Shown in pieces: positions 11,466-24,062 of a DNA stretch of 64,000 bases. The notes under the pieces are model-generated. The model did not search any database, was not told the DNA's origin, and worked only from the letters and a program-made list of their open reading frames with translations. The stretch covers positions 3,953,778 to 4,017,777 of the forward strand of contig JABAKD010000015.1 of NCBI GenBank assembly GCA_012845835.1, written 5' to 3'. Source of the stretch: Undaria pinnatifida (lineage: Eukaryota > Sar > Phaeophyceae > Laminariales > Alariaceae). The stretch's first letter is position 1; every line of letters begins with the position of its first letter. The translations under genes were made by a program, and so were the position numbers.

Positions 11466-11990
11466 TTGTCAACTCCTCAGCGAGGCTAATAGCCTTGCCC
11501 CTCCCGCGCGCCTGCTGCTTCCGTGCCAGGTATTGCGAGAAGGACTAGCTATGATTTTAGTGATACTAATGGCGGACAAGAATCTTCTGCGTCCATGTCG
11601 AGGGGATGCTGCTGACTATGCTGCTGTTTTGGCTCGTAATGGAGAGGTGGATCTTACCCTTCCGCATGAGGAAGGACCATTGAAACGAACGGCAGTGGTT
11701 GTTCGTAGTCATGTGTGTTTGAATGGGGTTTCATAAACTTGCTACGGATGTTTTATTGAAGGAAGTTTTCAATATTCTGAGAGTGATGTTTTGTTTTGGG
11801 GAGGTTTGACATGCCGTTTTATGTACCGTGTACATAAACTAGTTCCATACGGGGGATTTAACGGCCGCAGTCAATCGCGGAAGCGGGAGGCGGCGGGGGC
11901 ATGGCGCCGCACGGCACTGCCATACTGTCTGCAAGATGTGGGTGTGGGTGATGAGTGTATACTTAGTCCTGCAAAGTACCTGGTAGGTTT
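11466..11990 (+). repeat. Dispersed repeat family T, copy 1
   Basis: Marked by TTCCGTGCCAGGTATTGCGA followed by GAAGGACTA, then GAGGGGATGCTG, GCTGTTTTGGCTC and, later, a CGG/CCGCAGTCAATCGCGG block. The same order appears at 22110-22620. Partial copies lie at 39840-39990, 41035-41145 (inverted) and 43640-43890. There is no conserved reading frame, so it is probably a nonautonomous element. Confidence 0.7.
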
Positions 11991-14900
11991 TTAATACTAT
12001 GTGCCCTGTATAGGGTGTTCGTTACCTGAGGATGTGTAATTAACATTAGCATGTAGCCAGGAGTTATTTGTAGATACGAGTGGACAAACATGTCGCGCCC
12101 GCAGTTTTCTGATGGGTTTAAATCACGAGTTCCCCGTGGGGTGGTAATCACCTGGTATATTGTACTGTCGCGTTGTTATCCCAGAATTATCGTGACGTAG
12201 ACGCTTGCGCTTCTGAGCGTCGGCAGCAAACCCCGAGCCAAGTTGTGGTGTGCTCTCGCTCTGAATGATTGTGAGCCATTGCTCAAAGGGAGCCTCTGGC
12301 GCGATTGTGGTGCCGCCATGAGTGTTATGTCGATGGCGTTTTGCAATTGGTGATACTCCGTTTCAAGCTGGATTTAAATTGGGATGAACGGAAAACTGGA
12401 AATTTGGAAAACAGAAATGACTCCGGGGAATTGCGCTCTTTTTTACCCTTTTTTCTTCCTTATGATAATATCTGCGCGTATCAAGTTCCTGCTATGTAGT
12501 CATAGCTCTAATCACGGGGTATGACCCCCCCCCCCCTCCCCGTCTGTGCTACGGCAAACGCGCCTTGCCTTTTATCGGGGGAAGGCGCCATCACCTTCCC
12601 TCGTCCCTTCAAGTCGAACCGCGCTCCTCTCAGCATTGTCTCAAGCAGTGGGAAGTAGGGTATGCGCTTCTCCCTATTGAGATGGCGGCCACAAGAAAAG
12701 TAAATGTACACGCCCGGGAATCGATTACCAGGCCCTACTGCGTGAGGGACTACAAGGCCACCCCTTTGCGTCTTTCATCAACGAGGCGACCCGTTTTGCA
12801 GACTACTAGGTACTACGTGTGTACTAGAAAAAAAAAGCAAGAAAGCAGCTGTTTTCCTTTTTGGCAAGCATGCAAGCGGATATGCCAGGACTGCCGTGAA
12901 TAACACAGCTTGATCCCTGGGCGAGTGCTACAGTACGGTGGCGCCCTCGGCCAACAAATGGACAAGGACTGCCACTTCTTTCAAGACTGGCTTACCGTGC
13001 TTGACGTTAGTTATTTTGGAGAACGAGTTGGGGTCTGGCTCTCCGAACACAAATCTCCGATTGTCGTGGTTTGAAAGCGACACGTGGTCGATTAACGTGA
13101 ATGCAAGGGGTAATCACGGGCGATGTGTAGGCTCGATGGATGGGTGTGTGGCAGGGACTTGTCGAATTGCACTTGAAGTGGCGGTATAAGTTTGATCTTT
13201 CGTCTCTTGTGGTCGTGTCGAGTAGACACGTGGTGTTCATTGGGCTTTGGGCTTGGTCCAATCGTGGGTTTCCACGCTCAAGCGCAAGCTTTCGCTTGCT
13301 GGGAAAACTCTTCCTTGTTTCCCCTTAGTGCATACGATGGGAGCTTCTCAATAACTACGTAGATCCCCGCTCATACCAATAGACCTCCGCGTGGCATTGG
13401 TCTGGACAATTGCCACACATTTTGCTGTAATCTGGCCTCCACGCGCTGCAACTCAAGAGCACAGTGAAGATATCCCCGCAGAAATTCACAACATGACGGG
13501 AATTGCACGAGTCATGGGCACCGCCACCGAACCTCTATTTTACAAAGAACAGGAGAAAAGTGCAGCTAACGTTTGTCTCAAATGGATCAGACCGTTCGAG
13601 ATTAACGCGAGCGGATGCTGCGGGTTTTAAGGGGATCTTCTTTTGAGATGGTTAAGAACCATTTTTTTTTAGTGATACACGTTGGTGTTTCGACCGCCGA
13701 CCTGATAAAACTCTCTGAACTTTCCACCAACGCAGATAAGTTGGCGACAGGTTTAAATGTTCTGTTGCGCGACTTCGTGGCGAAAGCTATTAATTAAAAA
13801 ACGTATTTCATACAGACCTAGTGATTGCCCCCTCGCCCCCGCCCCCCCCCCCTCCACACAACCCTGAAGGCCCAATACTGTCGTCGCGTGTCGGTAGCCC
13901 GCCGCAAGCCTTGGGTCAAACCGCACGACAACGACGACGCTCGCCTACAGTAATTACATCAACCTACTGACCTTTAGCCGTCTACCTTCTCAACAAGCAA
14001 ACACAGGACAACCGCCGAATAAACTCGTCACCGAAGAACTCCTTGTCACGCCCGTCGACCACCTGCGAATTTGATAAAACTACCAATCACGGGTCGATCT
14101 GTGCGCAGTTGGGGATATAGTCATCACCGTTTTCTGCGAAACCCACTCTGGAAAGGATTCCTGCACAGCAGGCGCAGTGGGGACAATTCCTCGGTTTCGA
14201 GATTATTCCCCCTGTCTACGAAACATTTCTATGGGAGCGTCGTTTTCGTTTTAAAAAATATGTCATTTGTTTTTTTTATAAAAGCAAAATTAACGGAAAA
14301 TCCTCTATTCTCTCTTCCACACAAACTTACATTGCACACTTACACCATGTTCTAGATGTGGTGCTAAAGGCTATTTCAAGTTAAAAACCCGAAAATTATT
14401 CCACGGCGAACGTGCACGCCGTCTTTTCGATTCAGACCGTGAAATATGCACACGTCCTTTTAAGACCTCATCTGTCGTTTTTGCTTTTGTTTTTGTTTTT
14501 TGCCTGATTTTTTGTCAGTAAAGAATATTATGAAAATTAGGAACACCTTGAACCATAATTTTTCGGCGAAAACAAAAATGAAAAAGAACCCCCCACCGAG
14601 GCCCAGCCTCGGGATGGGCATTTAGAACACGTGCGCAAATTTTCAGGATCCATCTCACAAAAATGGCTTGGACATTTGGACTTTTGTGCACAAAACTGAG
14701 TGAGATACCTTATTTCCCTTGAGTGGCTTAGTTGTAGTGTAGGATCAAGTTTTTTCGCTAGATTCTTCTTAATGTTGAACATAGGCAGGTCAGATCTTCG
14801 CTTTTCTGCGCGAAACCGCAACCGGTTCGTGCAAAATTCTGCGCATTTTTTTTGCCGCCCCCGCTTGGAGAGAGCCTGGATATTATTGAAAAAAATGAAG

Positions 14901-15190
14901 GCCTGTCATTGGTCCATACGAGTTTCGCTCCTAGAGACAGCCCGAGGCCCCTGAAGAAAAACTGGCCATAACGCGTGCTACGATAAAGGTGCACCACTTT
15001 TTTTCTGAGGTTTCCCGAATATGGGAGCTCAAGACCTCTCCCAAAAACTGATTTGGAGAAAAAAACTAAAACTGCTACCGGACGAAAAATCCCATGACCC
15101 AAGTGCACGTTAAAGAATCACGCAAACAAAAGTGGTCTACTTTACGACGATTTTGGGTTAAGGAGCCCCGTCATCAGAAAAAAAAACAAA
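11991..15190. other. Gene-poor stretch
   Basis: No supported gene on either strand. It contains a C12-type run at 12527-12538, another C run near 13842-13852, and long A/T-rich sequence with T-runs between 14240 and 15180. Short open frames show no recognisable domain. A phrase AAGGAGCCCCGT near 15161 recurs in related form at 24364, 30618, 38335 and 38476. Confidence 0.35.
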
Positions 15191-15210
15191 AAATGCTATC
15201 TCTATCGTAG

Positions 15211-15642
15211 CATGCGGTGCTACCTCTATCGTAGCAGGCGATGCTACCTCTATCGTAGCATGCGGTGCTACCTCTATCGTAGCATGCGGTGCTACCTTTA
15301 TCGTAGCATGCGGTGCTACCTCTATCGTAGCATGCGGTGCTACCTCTATCGTAGCATGCGGTGCTACCTCTATCGTAGCATGCGGGGCTACCTCTATCGT
15401 AGCATGCGGTGCTACCTCTATCGTAGCATGCGGGGCTACCTCTATCGTAGCATGCGGTGCTACCTCTATCGTAGCATGCGGTGCTACCTCTATCGTAGCA
15501 TGCGGTGCTACCTCTATCGTAGCATGCGGTGCTACCTCTATCGTAGCATGCGGTGCTACCTCTATCGTAGCATGCGGTGCTACCTCTATCGTAGCATGCG
15601 GTGCCACCTCTATCGTAGCATGCCGTGCTACCTCTATCGTAG
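15211..15642. repeat. 24-bp minisatellite, 18 units
   Basis: Eighteen consecutive 24-bp units of CATGCGGTGCTACCTCTATC plus GTAG. Most units are identical or differ by one base (e.g. 15235 CAGGCGATG, 15600 GTGCCAC). As 24 is divisible by 3, every frame stays open; one minus frame reads HATIEVAP repeated. The near identity of units indicates recent expansion or homogenisation. Adjacent partial units begin at 15192. Confidence 0.95.
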
Positions 15643-15708
15643 CATGCGTCTCATGGGGGTCAGTATGATACCAAATCTTCACCATTTGAGTAGATATTGC
15701 GAGAGGCA

Positions 15709-15960
15709 TTGACTGATCCCACGACAGCCCCCCCCCAAACCAGCGATTTCCTTTAACGAGCGTTTCATGGCTGCTCGACACGAGGAAGGGTTCTGTTAAA
15801 AAAAGCCTCCAAATATTTTCTTGTTCGCAAAGGACTATCGAACGATGGCGTCGGGGTGGCAAGCGTCACCGTCTTTCAGGAGGTGCGGCCGGGAGCTGGT
15901 TTTGAAACAGGCGATTTCGTTAAAGAAAAGTTGGGGGGGGCTACCGTAGAACGACTCAAT
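15709..15960 (+). mobile_element. MITE-like element U, copy 1
   Basis: About 250 bp whose left end (CACGACAGCCCCCCCC, AACCAGCGATTT) is an imperfect inverted match to its right end (GGGGGGGCTACCGTAGAACG, preceded by GCGATTTCGTTAAAGAAA). The other copies are at 23825-24062 and, inverted, at 26389-26638. The size, terminal inverted repeats and lack of coding fit a MITE. Confidence 0.65.
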
Positions 15961-16284
15961 TCGTGGGGGAGAGAATTCCGGGTTTTTAACGTAAACCAGC
16001 TTGTACTGAAAGCCATCGCAAACGAAGTGCTACCATGAAGTACCGCACTGCATTGTACATTGATGCGGCTGCGCAGGGTACGGCCTTTACTACACTCCAA
16101 CACTCGTGTAAGATAGGCAAACAAAACGGTTTTGCGACCGAAAACGTTCATTTTTCGGGTCCAGAAACGGTGTTGTAAGAGATGGCCGAAACACTCGAGT
16201 GCAGCGTCTCTATTAATAGAGATTCCAACCAAAATATAAAATATGTATACTTGCATGATCACTCTCTTTTATTATTCGGTCAGG

Positions 16285-16735
16285 ACTAATGTCTCGGCCT
16301 CAGTATGGGATTCTCGGAACTGGAATTACTCGGTCAAAATTGCTTCGTTTGAGCGCCGTCTTCGGGGGGCGGCTCCATCGCCCCTCGCCCTGCCCTATCC
16401 GTTGCGCACCTCGACGTGAACGCGGATGAATGCTGGGCGAGACAAGCGAGAAGCGCGTAAAAAAATGTATTTTGAACGGTGCTCTCCAGTTATTCTTCGA
16501 ATCTTGATGTACATGTGCATGAAGAGGTTGATAAAATAGAACTTGGCGAGACATTAATCCCAAATTGGCGTCATACTTTGTCCAAAAACAAATTCTTCGG
16601 ATCTTGATGTACATGTGTATGGAGAGGTTGATAAAATACAACTCGGCAAGACATATTTCCAAATTGGCGTCATACTTTGTCCCAAAACAAATCACATTTC
16701 CTGTTAAAATTTTGCCCATGGTACCGCGGTAGGTA
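16285..16735 (+). repeat. Repeat family Q, copy 1 (left part of the P/Q element)
   Basis: Begins TCTCGGCCTCAGTATG and includes GCCGTCTTCGGGGGGCGGCT and a block around CCAAATTGGCGTCATACTTTG. A block of about 105 bp is tandemly doubled at 16489-16690. The other copies are at 50010-50305, 50865-51085 and 52725-53045. In copy 4 the element runs directly on into the P part. In this copy about 0.8 kb with a protein ORF (17200-17990) interrupts it. Confidence 0.75.
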
Positions 16736-17373
16736 TGCTATCATAGTAGTAGTTAGCGCATTTTACTGTTGAATTTCGGTAGGTACGTACGTACATGGAT
16801 AGATATGGCGAGCGCACGCATGACTAAAACGAAGAGGTAATGATTACGATTACTGCGCCAGAAACGCCGCTCGACCCCCATGGTCTTACCTGGCCCGATA
16901 GTTGATTTATTTTCGCGCGAAGCGCGAATTTCTTTTTTTTGGCCGAACTTTTTGGTCAACGGCACGTGTAAAAGATCACAACTACAGGCAGTAAATGTTG
17001 CATAACTTTTGATCAAATGAGAGTACGTCGGCAAACAGGGTATCGGATTGAAGCGCTTGATGTCGTCTACCCCATGGGATGCCACGTAGAACGATCGACG
17101 TGGAATACAGTGGCCAAGAGGAGAGCCAAGACCGAACGAAAATAAAATCTGTGTCAATGTATCTTTTCTTTCAAGAATACAAAAGTAGAGCCCCGAGTAC
17201 AACCGAGATTACGCCACTACATGCTCCCTCAAGCTACATCCATAAACGCATGCCTGCACAACGCGCCTACCCTGTGGGCACGATAATGAGCTACCCGAGA
17301 CAACCATGCCCTCGAGGTACGTGCTCTCGCTAACAAACGCGAACCCTTTCATTGGCGTAGATTTATGGTCCGC

Positions 17374-17781
17374 CTACTTCGAGCTGCACCCCCCCGGGTA
17401 AGCATCATCCCCGACGCAGTGACACTCGCTACCGAACATCCGGATGGGCATCGTGACAATCGGGTTGACTTTGACGCGGCGTCGACTCTCTGGCACGGTG
17501 CAATTGGGACCTGGAGATGACAAGAACTGGTTGTGGTGACGTTTGAAGGCTCCGACTTGCATCTTGTGCCCACACGTACGGCAGTGCTGGTTCCGCCGCT
17601 TAGCACCCGCCGCCGAAGAAGCGCCTGACACAGCGCTAACATCAGCACCAGCAGCTCCGGCAGCTTGCGATGGACTGCTGGCTCCTCCCACCTCCGTCAT
17701 CTGCGCAGGAAACGAAAAGCCATCTGGCGGTGTCGGCAGCCAGGGCTCTGCCGGCGCGACTGCAGCGCCTTGCACATCCAT
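17374..17781 (-). CDS. Small Cys/His protein, possible zinc-binding fragment
   Basis: 135 codons from ATG at 17781 to TAG at 17374. The N-terminal half is Ala/Ser/Pro-rich. The C-terminal half has HCRTCGHKM followed by FKRHHNQF, PNCTVPESRRR and ECHCVGD; the paired C-x2-C, H-H and C-x-C residues suggest a zinc ribbon or degenerate zinc finger. I do not recognise the family. It lies inside a 0.8-kb segment (about 17200-17990) that separates the Q and P parts of an element contiguous elsewhere (52725-56400), so it may have arrived with an insertion. A 20-bp phrase, TGATTGGCCTGTACTATGG, is repeated at about 17868 and 17939 just upstream. Confidence 0.4.
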   Translation of the reverse strand: MDVQGAAVAPAEPWLPTPPDGFSFPAQMTEVGGASSPSQAAGAAGADVSAVSGASSAAGAKRRNQHCRTCGHKMQVGAFKRHHNQFLSSPGPNCTVPESRRRVKVNPIVTMPIRMFGSECHCVGDDAYPGGCSSK

Positions 17782-17989
17782 GGGCGCACGAACACGGCAG
17801 TACTACAGCAGCACTACTACTTGTACTACCAGAGTTGCGCCGCGCACAACCCCCGTGTCGCTCGCTGATTGGCCTGTACTATGGTGTACTATGGGGAGGG
17901 ACTGTGTAGAAAAAAATAAAAGGCCTAAATGGAGCATTCTGATTGGCCTGTACTATGGGTAGGCAGGTAAGACCATGGGGGTCGAGCCC

Positions 17990-20900
17990 ACACAGCAGCA
18001 TTAGAAGTGGCTGCGTCCCCGGCCTCGAGGGTGTGGTAGTTCGGGCACATCGACATAGTTTGTACTCGTGCAAGTAATATAGATACGAGTAAGAGCACAC
18101 ACACTGATGCGCTCTATCTATTACAAACACGCTTTTTGTCTGACTTATACGAGTTGCAAGGGGGAGGGTGTACCAAAAAACAGGGAACAGCTTTTCGACA
18201 TAAAAAACTAGGGGGAAAATCGTTCCTGTTGTTAAGCTGCGTCACGCGAAGGTCATATGCAGTAAGTACTATAGACGGAAGAAACCAGTGGCATGCCTTC
18301 GTCCCGGTATCGCATCGTTTGGTGGTTCTTTTCCCCGATAATACTCTAGGGAGAAGTATAGACGATGTGGGAGGCGTGCTTTGCTGTTGAACTGTGGTGC
18401 CTCTGCCCCCGTTGCTGAATTGATTGGTCGTTTGCCGCGGTCAACTGGAAAAAGAGCGGGCGTGTTGGTACGTAACTGACAAATAGTTTTGGGTTGCTTC
18501 CAACTTGACGTGCTTCTTGCTGCTGATTGCTGATTAATCATCTATAGTGAGTTATATAGAGCCGGTCGCCCCGGTGGTCTATCTAGTGGTTACCTTCGAG
18601 TACTACTAGCGTTGGTCCTTGAGTTTGATTCTCACCGTTGTTAGATATGATTTTATTTGCAGAATTGCAAAAAAAATAAGATCAACTAACTGCTGAGAAT
18701 GCCTAGCAGCGTGGGTACGTACAATTCGACGCGAATCGACGAGGGATAATAATTAAGGCATGTACCGTAGTGGAGAGGGGGGATGAGGCCCCGCCATGTG
18801 ACCCCTGATCTGAGTTATGCTACTACTGGGAGGGAGGGGGGAAGTAGTGCAAAAAGACAATAGATGAGATACGGAAAAAAACTGATACAAAACGAGCACA
18901 GCTTTTCAGACAAAGCTACACAACAAGTAATTACAGCAGCAGCACACAGTGGGGGTATTCCGGTTCAATGCCCCCCCTATGACAAGCCGAAGCAAGCGCT
19001 CATTGTGGTGTCGCTTGGGGAATTTTGCCATACCCGAGTAGCATGCAAAAAAACTCGCGAAAATAAATTAGCGAGCTTAGTTTTTTAGGATAAGAGAATG
19101 ATATCGGGATTTTCAGCATTTTCTTTCGGTGTCGCATAAGCGACAAAGATGTGATTATAGTATTGCATTTACTATTCGCCCATCACTACGCGGGTCAAAT
19201 GCTGTTTTGGCCTCATTTCAGGCCTTTTTCCAAGGTTATTATGCTCGTGCTGTGCCAATGTTAGTTCTATTTATTATGTCGTTTTGCTCTGAACACCCCA
19301 TTTTTGTGTGTTTGGCATTGTGTTTGTAACCGGGGGGGCTGAATCCTGGATACAAATCGCTCTAATTCGTTCATTTATATATTGCGTTTGGTGCTGTTGT
19401 TGCTGGTGAAGTGTTTCTCACCCTCATTTTGAGCGTGCTTGCTCGGCACGCCAGCCTGAAATGGGCTTAAAATGGCGTTTCTGTGGGACGTATGATGCAA
19501 ATAGCTGGTCGAATTGCGCTCGCATTGCAAATAAATGTTTGCCGTATACGCAAGTATGCGGGAAAACCCAGGTCGGTCGAAATAATTGTGAGCTTATTGG
19601 GTCAAACCCTACCAGCAAATCACGAATAAGACAATGGGGTCGGGGTTGACACGCCGTGCGGGGAGGCATCGACCCGGGAAATCATCGCTATAGTTCCCGC
19701 GTTGTTGGAGCTGTAGAAGTATGCGAAAAAAGCCAGGTCGATCGAAATAATTGTGAGCTTATTGGGTCAAAAACCTACTAGCAATCACGAATAAGCCAAT
19801 CAATGGGGTCGGGGTTGACACGCCGTGCAGGGAGGTATCGACCCGGAAGATCATTGTTATAGTTCCCGCATTGTTGGAGCTGTACAGATTCGGAGGATTT
19901 ATGAACCGGGGATGGGCCTTATCTCCCCCGTGTGCGACGGAACTGCCCCCCATTGGCTGGTGAGCCTCCATCATCCTCCTAGGGTGGGGCGGCGCTGTGG
20001 AGCTTGAACCAATCAGCGATTTTCGCCAACGGAGTCGGGGCTTCCACACCGTTAGGGGCGGTGACGACCGGAGAGAAATCGGTTTTATTCCCCGGTTAGT
20101 CCAACGTTTAGATTTATAAAACGACCTCTGGACCGGGGATGGGAACCTATCATCTCCGGGTGGAGCTGGCTCTATAATATACGACCCCCAGCCAATCAGA
20201 GATCGGCCGGCCGGCGGGGTTGGGAATTTCCACACTGTGCGGGGAGATATCAATCCTGGTGATCTCCATCCGTGTTTGTTCCCGGGGTGTCGGAGTTGTA
20301 TATGTATGTGTGGATTGATTAAGATCCTGGGATGGGACCCTATCGTCCCCACATGACGGTTACTTTATGCACGATCCCCGGCCACTAAGCGACCAGCGAT
20401 CAGACAAAAGGCCATACCAGGTAGTACATGTTTTTTTCTTCGTCTAAAACTCGTGCCTGAAATTCCTAACTGCCACATGCTTGGTGCAGTGCTATCGCGT
20501 ACTACTACTCTATCTACCAGATAGAAACAAGTAGCAGCGTTAGTATTCAAATAGCATTTGACGAACTTAATGACGAAGGCAGCGACACCATGTTTCACAC
20601 CTAGAATAGTGTCAGCAAGTTTCTCCACAATCAGAATATACACACAGACAGTCGGTCTGCGAGCCTCGGATCTAGATACTATCATGCACGGTGCAGCAGA
20701 AGCTGGCTCAGTGTGCGCCTCTCAGTGGGTAGGTAGGGAACATGCAGCATACATGGCCACCCCCTTGCTGGCCCTGGATGTTTGGTTGAGTCAAAACGCC
20801 AAGAAACGCACTCGAAACGTCTCTTCGTGGCCAGACTAGAGAGTCAATCTGCGTGGGCTCGGATTTATCCTATCGAAATATTATGATGAAGTTCAGAATC

Positions 20901-21091
20901 GGATTCACGCAAGAAACGGCAGAAGTAAGTAGACCACTGTTACTCTATATCGATCTCTTGGCGTTACTTTAACTTCTACACGCGTACACTATGTGTTTTG
21001 CGTAGTAACGGTTTTCACTCTCTATCGGATATTGAATCGAACAAGCCGAAGTGCTGCCCTGCCCTACCCATGCGGAGCCCTTGTCTATATG
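17990..21091 (+). repeat. Large noncoding repeat family P, copy 1
   Basis: Collinear with 53205-56400 and, inverted, with 44520-46830. It contains a tRNA-like stretch (GGTGGTCTA near 18575 with GAGTTTGATTCTCACCG near 18625). A series of roughly 180-200-bp internal sub-repeats follows, each with a CCAATCA box and a GGGATGGGACCCTATC-type palindromic block (19640-20360). The right end is CATGCGGAGCCCTTGT at 21070. A tandem duplication of about 167 bp occurs at 19552-19718/19719-19890. No reading frame is conserved among copies. Confidence 0.75.
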
Positions 21092-21234
21092 ACAGCGGGA
21101 GCTCAAAGTCGGGTATGTACTTGCAAGATACCAACGGCAACCGAGCTACGGAAACGCGACTGTGTCTCCGTGCCGCGTAAGCTTCTATAATGGCCGGGAA
21201 ACTTGGGCGTGAGATTAGGCAATTGATACTTTTA

Positions 21235-21455
21235 TTTTCATTTTATCATCACTTGTTACTTTCCAGCTCAACTCGTAGCAGGTTTTAGTTACCCTCACAT
21301 CGACCTTCTGGACAAGCCCTGGTCACAGGTGCCATCCCTTCTCCCCGCCGGTACATGCCTCATTTTAATCGCGCACGGGTACAACATTCCCACGGCTCGT
21401 CGATTTGCACCGATTGTCGCCAATTCGGGCTCTCGGTTTTCGGCGTGTTAAGGTT
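21235..21455 (-). mobile_element. SINE body, truncated copy
   Basis: On the minus strand this matches the body of the SINE at 51488-51786 (CTGGTCACAGGTGCCATCCC and CGTCGATTT blocks) and ends in an A-rich tail (21235-21250 on the plus strand reads TTTTATTTTCATTTTAT). The tRNA-like 5' head is not visible, consistent with 5' truncation. Confidence 0.5.
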
Positions 21456-22109
21456 TTATGTAAATATCCCTTGCGAAAAGTAAAGTCAGGACGTCGAGCT
21501 CAGAATATTCGCGGCTTTCGTCTGGATCATCGAGGACGCCGATCGGAAATGGGCAATAGGATGCCTGTTTATTAGTTTGATGCTGATAGTCGGCAACAAT
21601 GCTGGCTTTGTGGAACGGTACGACCTCGCTATCTCCTCAGGGTTGCGAGCAATGATCAGCACGCGGCGGCCGAGACTCGGCACGACGCGACGCCCAGTGC
21701 TGTGCTGGTTGTGTGCCCAACCCTCTGAACCGATGCCCCGAGATCGAGTTGACGCGCTTTGAATGGCGAAACGGTGGAGACGGACATCATTAAATAACAC
21801 GGATATGAGCCCCCGGCATTGTGATCAAAACATTCTCGATTCATTGTGGCCCTGCCACCGTGAGGGTGGGAGGGCCGCTTATTCATTAGTACCAGACGCA
21901 GCACAGTGGAAGGATGAATCAAATGCGTTGACATCGACGGTGAAACAGGATGGGAGTTGAATATGGTTAAGCTTAGCTATGCCGCGGTTTTGGCCACTGT
22001 TCCTAACACCGAAATAGAACAATCCTAGCGACTCCACGCTGGACCGTGATAACGACCTCGCAGGCCGTTCATATCGTTCCTAAATGAGGAAGCCGTTTTT
22101 GCGGCCCCA

Positions 22110-22620
22110 AGGTTTGTGGACGTGATCCTCGTCGAGTAAACAGCTCGGCCAACAGCCGTGCCCCTCCCTTTCCCGCTGCTTCCGTGCCAGGTATTGCGAG
22201 AAGGACTAATTATTAGGAGCACTCACAGTGGTGGTGTGCAATACACTTCGTCGTTGTCGAGGGGATGCTGATTGCTGACGCTGATGCTGCTTCTTCTGCC
22301 TATGGTGTGCTGTTTTGGCTCCACATGGTGGAGAGGCGGATCGTGCCCTCTTGCCATGCGGGGGGCCGTTGAAACGCATGGCATGTATTTATTGCTCGAA
22401 GGTAGTGATCTTTGTATGAAGGAGCTTTGATAAAGTTTGTTAGTGATTTGTTCGAAGGAAGTTCGATAAGTTATTCACGTTATCACGTTATATGCACAGA
22501 CCTGTTTGATGGCTGGATATTTTACGGCTGCTGTCAATCGCGGGAGAGGGCCACGGCGGAGGCATGACATCACACCGGCAAACTGCTTGCAGTTTGTGTT
22601 ATTAACGTCAGCATGTACTC
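22110..22620 (+). repeat. Dispersed repeat family T, copy 2
   Basis: The same ordered blocks as 11466-11990, including GCTTCCGTGCCAGGTATTGC and TGCTGTTTTGGCTCC and the final TCAATCGCGGGAG block. There are many indels relative to copy 1. Confidence 0.7.
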
Positions 22621-22680
22621 AGTAACTATTGATTGTCGATGTACAGTCTAAACTAATATAAGTGGCGCTGTCAATCATTT

Positions 22681-23035
22681 GGGGGGGGGGGGGGGGGTAC
22701 TCAGTTTGTGCATGGTCGTAGTCGTATGACCATAGACCCTCGCATCCCTACTATGCCGGGACGGAACACGTCGGATTTTCGCCAACCAGGCAGACATTGC
22801 TTGCACCAAGTGCGAAGCGCCGTGAGGTGTTCGGCGAGTCGCATGAAGGGTGAACTGTATCCTTTATAGAACCGCTCGTAAGACGGACTTCGGCACCATG
22901 TGCCTACTTTCTTGCTTATAGATGACAGCGCCAATGAGTTATACTTTGTTTTCTGGTGTGGCCACTCCAGAGGCAGCAATGGGTATTACTATGTAACTGC
23001 CTCGTGGGTGTCATGAGGGGGGGGGGGGGGGGGGG
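22681..23035. repeat. Family S copy 1, bracketed by two poly(G) runs
   Basis: 22698-23014 matches 58691-59007 at high identity. It is bordered by a G run of about 17 at 22681-22697 and one of about 20 at 23016-23035. The related S2 copy has no such runs at the same points. No coding frame is recognised. Confidence 0.75.
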
Positions 23036-23824
23036 CATGGTATCGCACCTGCGTACTGTCTGCAGGGTGTGCCATGAACGTCGGCATCTAATCTGTAATT
23101 ATTTTTGTAGTCTACGAATAGTATATATATATATAGGTTTTTCATTGTTACTGTTAGTACCCTGTGGAGTAGAAACGTCACGTTTGGGTGTGATTTGAAC
23201 GTCGGCATCGAATTATTGTATAATTTTTTTTCAAGTACGTCAGCTGTGAGTTCGATCAATTTAGGGTCGATACTCATATTTTCAAGCTGCATGGTACTCC
23301 GACCGAGCGTGTTTATACAGATGTATTGCTCTTTGAGGTTATAAATCTCGCCTGGATGTTGCCAGGGTGCACGAGATAGTTCTACGAAGGGTGGTTTCGG
23401 CGCGTAATCATTCTGCGCATTGAAATATGTATAACGCGTATGGAGAGGGACAAAGACTGAAACTAACATACCTGCCTGGTATTTCGTTCAGTGAAACTAT
23501 CATGCAACCCGTGTTAAGGGTGTTGAGTAATTTTATAGCGTATTCGAGTCATTAGATTTGCCCCGTGGAGTGAAGTCGTTACGTGATTGTCGTTGTTCTC
23601 TCATTTACTCGCATGATCAAGTCCGTGGTCACAGGACAGGCTCCAGTCACTCTGGTGTGGAAGAATACGCCAGGGACAAATAAAAAAAAATCAAAAGTGG
23701 TACACGTATACATCATAGCTGAAGAAAGTCTTACATCCGCGAAGAAGAGTACAAATGAAATCGGAAGTCAGCGTACCTACATATCAGACCCATAACACTG
23801 ATAAGCACGTTTTAAAACTCGCAG

Positions 23825-24062
23825 CTAACTGATTCCACGATAGCCCCACCAAAAACCAGCGATATTCTTCAACGAACGTTTCATGGCTGCTCGACACGAG
23901 GAGGGATTGTATGAAAAATGATATTTCACATATTTTCTTGTTTGCAAACGACTTTTGAACGATGACGTCGGGTGGACACGGGGCATCGTATTTCAAGAGA
24001 TACGGCCGGGAGCTGAGTTCGAAACCGGCGATTTCGTTAAAGAAATGTTGGTCGCACGCCAC
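23825..24062 (+). mobile_element. MITE-like element U, copy 2
   Basis: Matches 15709-15960, including CGTTTCATGGCTGCTCGACA and the GCGATTTCGTTAAAGAAAT right end. The left end is CCACGATAGCCCCACCAAAA. Noncoding. Confidence 0.65.

Noticed and set aside
15211-15642. CRISPR-like array
   Set aside because: Head-to-tail 24-bp units without spacers, in a eukaryotic setting.
15158-15862. Long minus-strand ORF with HATIEVAP repeats as a repeat protein
   Set aside because: The 24-bp minisatellite opens every frame, and the ends of the ORF lie in a MITE-like repeat. No independent coding signal.
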